The notes beneath the pieces are model-generated. The model did no database searches. It saw only the letters and a program-made list of their open reading frames with translations, and was not told the DNA's origin. Of a stretch of DNA of 8,692 nt, positions 8,001 to 8,692 are shown in pieces; position 1 is the stretch's first letter, and each line of letters begins with the position of its first letter. The DNA is taken from positions 1-8,692 of the forward strand of contig JBLHUT010000151.1 in the NCBI GenBank assembly GCA_047629975.1, written 5' to 3'. The position numbers were made by a program, and so were the translations under genes. Source of the DNA: JBLHUT01 sp047629975 (GTDB lineage Bacteria > Pseudomonadota > Alphaproteobacteria > Rhodobacterales > Rhodobacteraceae).

Positions 8001-8549
8001 GAGGCGATTTCAAAGATCAAGTCGGGCGAGTTCGAAGGTTTGAGCGACGAGGGGGATCAGTGGGCCCCGACCATCAACCTTGGCGTGCCTGTGCTTATTC
8101 CCGAGGTCTATGTTCCCGATCTTGATGTCCGTTTGGGGCTCTACCGTCGCTTGTCTGGTTTGACCACCAAGGTCGAACTGGAGGGGTTCGCCGCCGAGTT
8201 GATCGACCGGTTTGGCCCGTTGCCAAAGGAAGTGAACACGCTGCTGCTGGTGATCCGCATCAAGGCAATGTGCAAACGCGCGGGGATTGCCAAGCTTGAT
8301 GCCGGGCCAAAGGGCGCGACCTTGCAGTTCCACAGGGACAAATTCTCGAACCCGACAGGGCTTGTGACGTTTTTGCAGGCACAAAACGGAATGGCCAAAG
8401 TGCGCGACAACAAGATCATCGTTCGCGGTGACTGGCCAAAAGCCGGCGACAGGATCAAAGGCGCGTTCGCGATTGCCCGCGATCTGGCAGAGCAGGTGGC
8501 TCAGGGGAAAAAGGACAAGGCCCGCAAGGAGGCCCGTAAGGCCGGCTGA
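5070..8549 (+). CDS. mfd: Transcription-repair coupling factor Mfd
   Basis: Mfd is a DNA translocase that pushes RNA polymerase stalled at lesions off the template and recruits UvrA for nucleotide excision repair. At 1159 residues it is close to the E. coli length (1148), and all modules are visible. The UvrB-like N-terminal region includes WDCLPYDRVSPN (63-74) and PGDYAVRGGIIDIYPPG (151-167). The RNA polymerase-interaction (CarD-like) domain starts at about 479 (PGDLIVHVDHGVGRYMGLE). The RecG-like helicase core carries Walker A GDVGFGKT (625-632), APTTLLARQH (653-662), the DEEQ box (726-729), TATPIPRTL (752-760), the motif V segment TTIVESGLDIPTANT (865-879) and motif VI QIRGRVGRS (895-903). 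Next come the translocation-linked RGAGNLVGEEQSG (950-962) and the C-terminal UvrA-masking TRCF domain (about 1000-1105). A lysine-rich tail ends the protein. No inactivating change is seen. It is probably a single-gene unit with a 115-nt structured leader, and converges on the transporter with 3 nt between the stop codons. Confidence 0.98.
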   Translation: MAHSNHIAVGGAPEGFDARLVARELAKGTNVVHVARDAKRLAAMRAALAFFAPQAVILDFPGWDCLPYDRVSPNADISATRMATLAALASGVPGPFILLTTLNAATQRVPARAVLEQAAFSAQVGGRIDESGLRTFLVRMGFTQAPTVMEPGDYAVRGGIIDIYPPGETGPVRLDLFGDVLDGARRFDAATQRTTEKLSSIELAPVSEVILDEAAITRFRQNYRIEFGAAGTDDPLYEAVSAGRKHSGIEHWLSFFHERLETVFDYLPDATILLDDQFEAARIARWDGIADQYDNRREAMSAKNRLDTVYKPAPPGGLYLDDANWAAALVGHRVLRLNALPQGVGPGVIDAGGRIGRNFSPERQLESVSLFGALSDHIHAKRSQSQVVVASYSEGARERLKGLMEDEGLQGTTEITDFRDIADAKGGVHLVVWALEHGFEGDGLTVISEQDVLGDRLIRSPRKKRRASNFLTEAQSLSPGDLIVHVDHGVGRYMGLEMITAVGAPHECIHLEYAEGARLFLPVENIELLSRYGHDEGMLDKLGGGAWQSKKARLKERIRMIADKLIRMAAERALRSAPILEPPGGMWDAFSARFPYQETDDQMSAIEDTLADLAAGSPMDRLICGDVGFGKTEVAMRAAFAAALSGMQVAIIAPTTLLARQHYKGFAERFRGFPVNVRQLSRFVSAKDATETRRGIADGTVDICIGTHALLAKTVKFQNLGLLVIDEEQHFGVTHKERLKEMRSDVHVLTLTATPIPRTLQLSLTGVRDLSIIGTPPVDRLAIRTYVSEFDAITIREALLREHYRGGQSFYVVPRISDLPEIEAFLRDQVPEVTFITATGQLAAGDLDDRMNAFYDGKYDVLLATTIVESGLDIPTANTMVVHRADMFGLAQLYQIRGRVGRSKARAFAYLTTKPRQKLTVTAQKRLRVLGSLDSLGAGFTLASQDLDIRGAGNLVGEEQSGQMREVGYELYQAMLEEAISKIKSGEFEGLSDEGDQWAPTINLGVPVLIPEVYVPDLDVRLGLYRRLSGLTTKVELEGFAAELIDRFGPLPKEVNTLLLVIRIKAMCKRAGIAKLDAGPKGATLQFHRDKFSNPTGLVTFLQAQNGMAKVRDNKIIVRGDWPKAGDRIKGAFAIARDLAEQVAQGKKDKARKEARKAG

Positions 8550-8559
8550 AGTTCAGCCG
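8543..8559. repeat. Perfect palindrome covering both convergent stop codons
   Basis: An 8-bp perfect inverted repeat with a single central base at 8551 contains the mfd TGA (8547-8549) and, on the other strand, the transporter TGA (8553-8555). As RNA it could form a 6-bp GC-rich stem with a 5-nt loop on either transcript. No T-run follows in either direction, so a classical intrinsic terminator is not supported. Confidence 0.45.
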
Positions 8560-8692
8560 CGCCCCATCCCCCTCATCAGAACGAACGCGGCACTGACGCA
8601 AACCAGTACTCCGGTCGTCAGCGGCAGTGCCGTACCATCAAAAAGCTGCCCGACGGGGGCGGCGATGGCCACGGCCAGAACTGTTGACACCG
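8553..8692 (-). CDS. C-terminal end of an MFS efflux transporter, probably Bcr/CflA type (right-edge partial)
   Basis: Reading leftward from the right edge, an open frame of 45 codons ends at the TGA at 8553-8555. It encodes a hydrophobic helix (STVLAVAIAAPVGQLFDG), a short turn (TALPL), a second hydrophobic helix (TTGVLVCVSAAFVLM) and a short basic end (RGMGRG). This two-helix ending, with the APxGQxFDGTxxPL linker, resembles the last two membrane segments of Bcr/CflA multidrug efflux transporters of the major facilitator superfamily, which export drugs by proton antiport across the inner membrane. The start and the first ten or so helices lie outside the window, so substrate and exact subfamily cannot be judged. 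It overlaps nothing and ends 3 nt from the mfd stop. Confidence 0.7.
   Translation of the reverse strand, partial: VSTVLAVAIAAPVGQLFDGTALPLTTGVLVCVSAAFVLMRGMGRG

Overview
This window is a GC-rich bacterial chromosome segment. The proteins point to an alphaproteobacterium of the Rhodobacterales (Roseobacter-like): a DksA that has lost the zinc-finger cysteines, an aspartate-type HemB, a small four-helix membrane protein that I recall only from that order, and alphaproteobacterial-type Mfd and MoxR sequences. That assignment rests on remembered family sequences, not on a search. I see no insertion sequence, prophage, CRISPR array, tRNA or rRNA. Most of the window looks like ordinary housekeeping chromosome.

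Layout from left to right. Positions 1-632 (minus) hold a MoxR-type AAA+ ATPase that runs off the left edge and is broken by an internal out-of-frame deletion near 470. Facing away from it is dksA (809-1231, plus), which ends in a strong intrinsic terminator (1262-1290). An FAD-dependent aromatic-ring-type monooxygenase follows (1309-2469, plus). Converging on it is a Tat-exported SYLF-domain lipoprotein (2527-3135, minus) with a good sigma70-type promoter (3197-3225) and an imperfect hairpin just upstream. hemB (3311-4312, minus) lies behind it on the same strand. A membrane protein of unknown function (4436-4954, plus) diverges from hemB. mfd (5070-8549, plus) fills most of the right half. 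The last 140 bases carry the C-terminal end of an MFS drug-efflux transporter on the minus strand, converging on mfd with a 3-nt gap.

The genes do not form one pathway. dksA (stringent-response control of RNA polymerase) and mfd (removal of stalled RNA polymerase coupled to repair) both act on RNA polymerase but are about 4 kb apart in separate transcription units. hemB serves tetrapyrrole synthesis. The remaining genes appear to be single-gene units.

The observations most worth a second look are the MoxR lesion, which looks like a short microhomology deletion of about 94 bp or an assembly error; the cofactor-site losses in DksA and HemB; the Tat lipoprotein with its promoter and hairpin; the structured mfd leader; and a perfect palindrome covering both stop codons where mfd meets the transporter. 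I found no evidence for a new multi-gene system.
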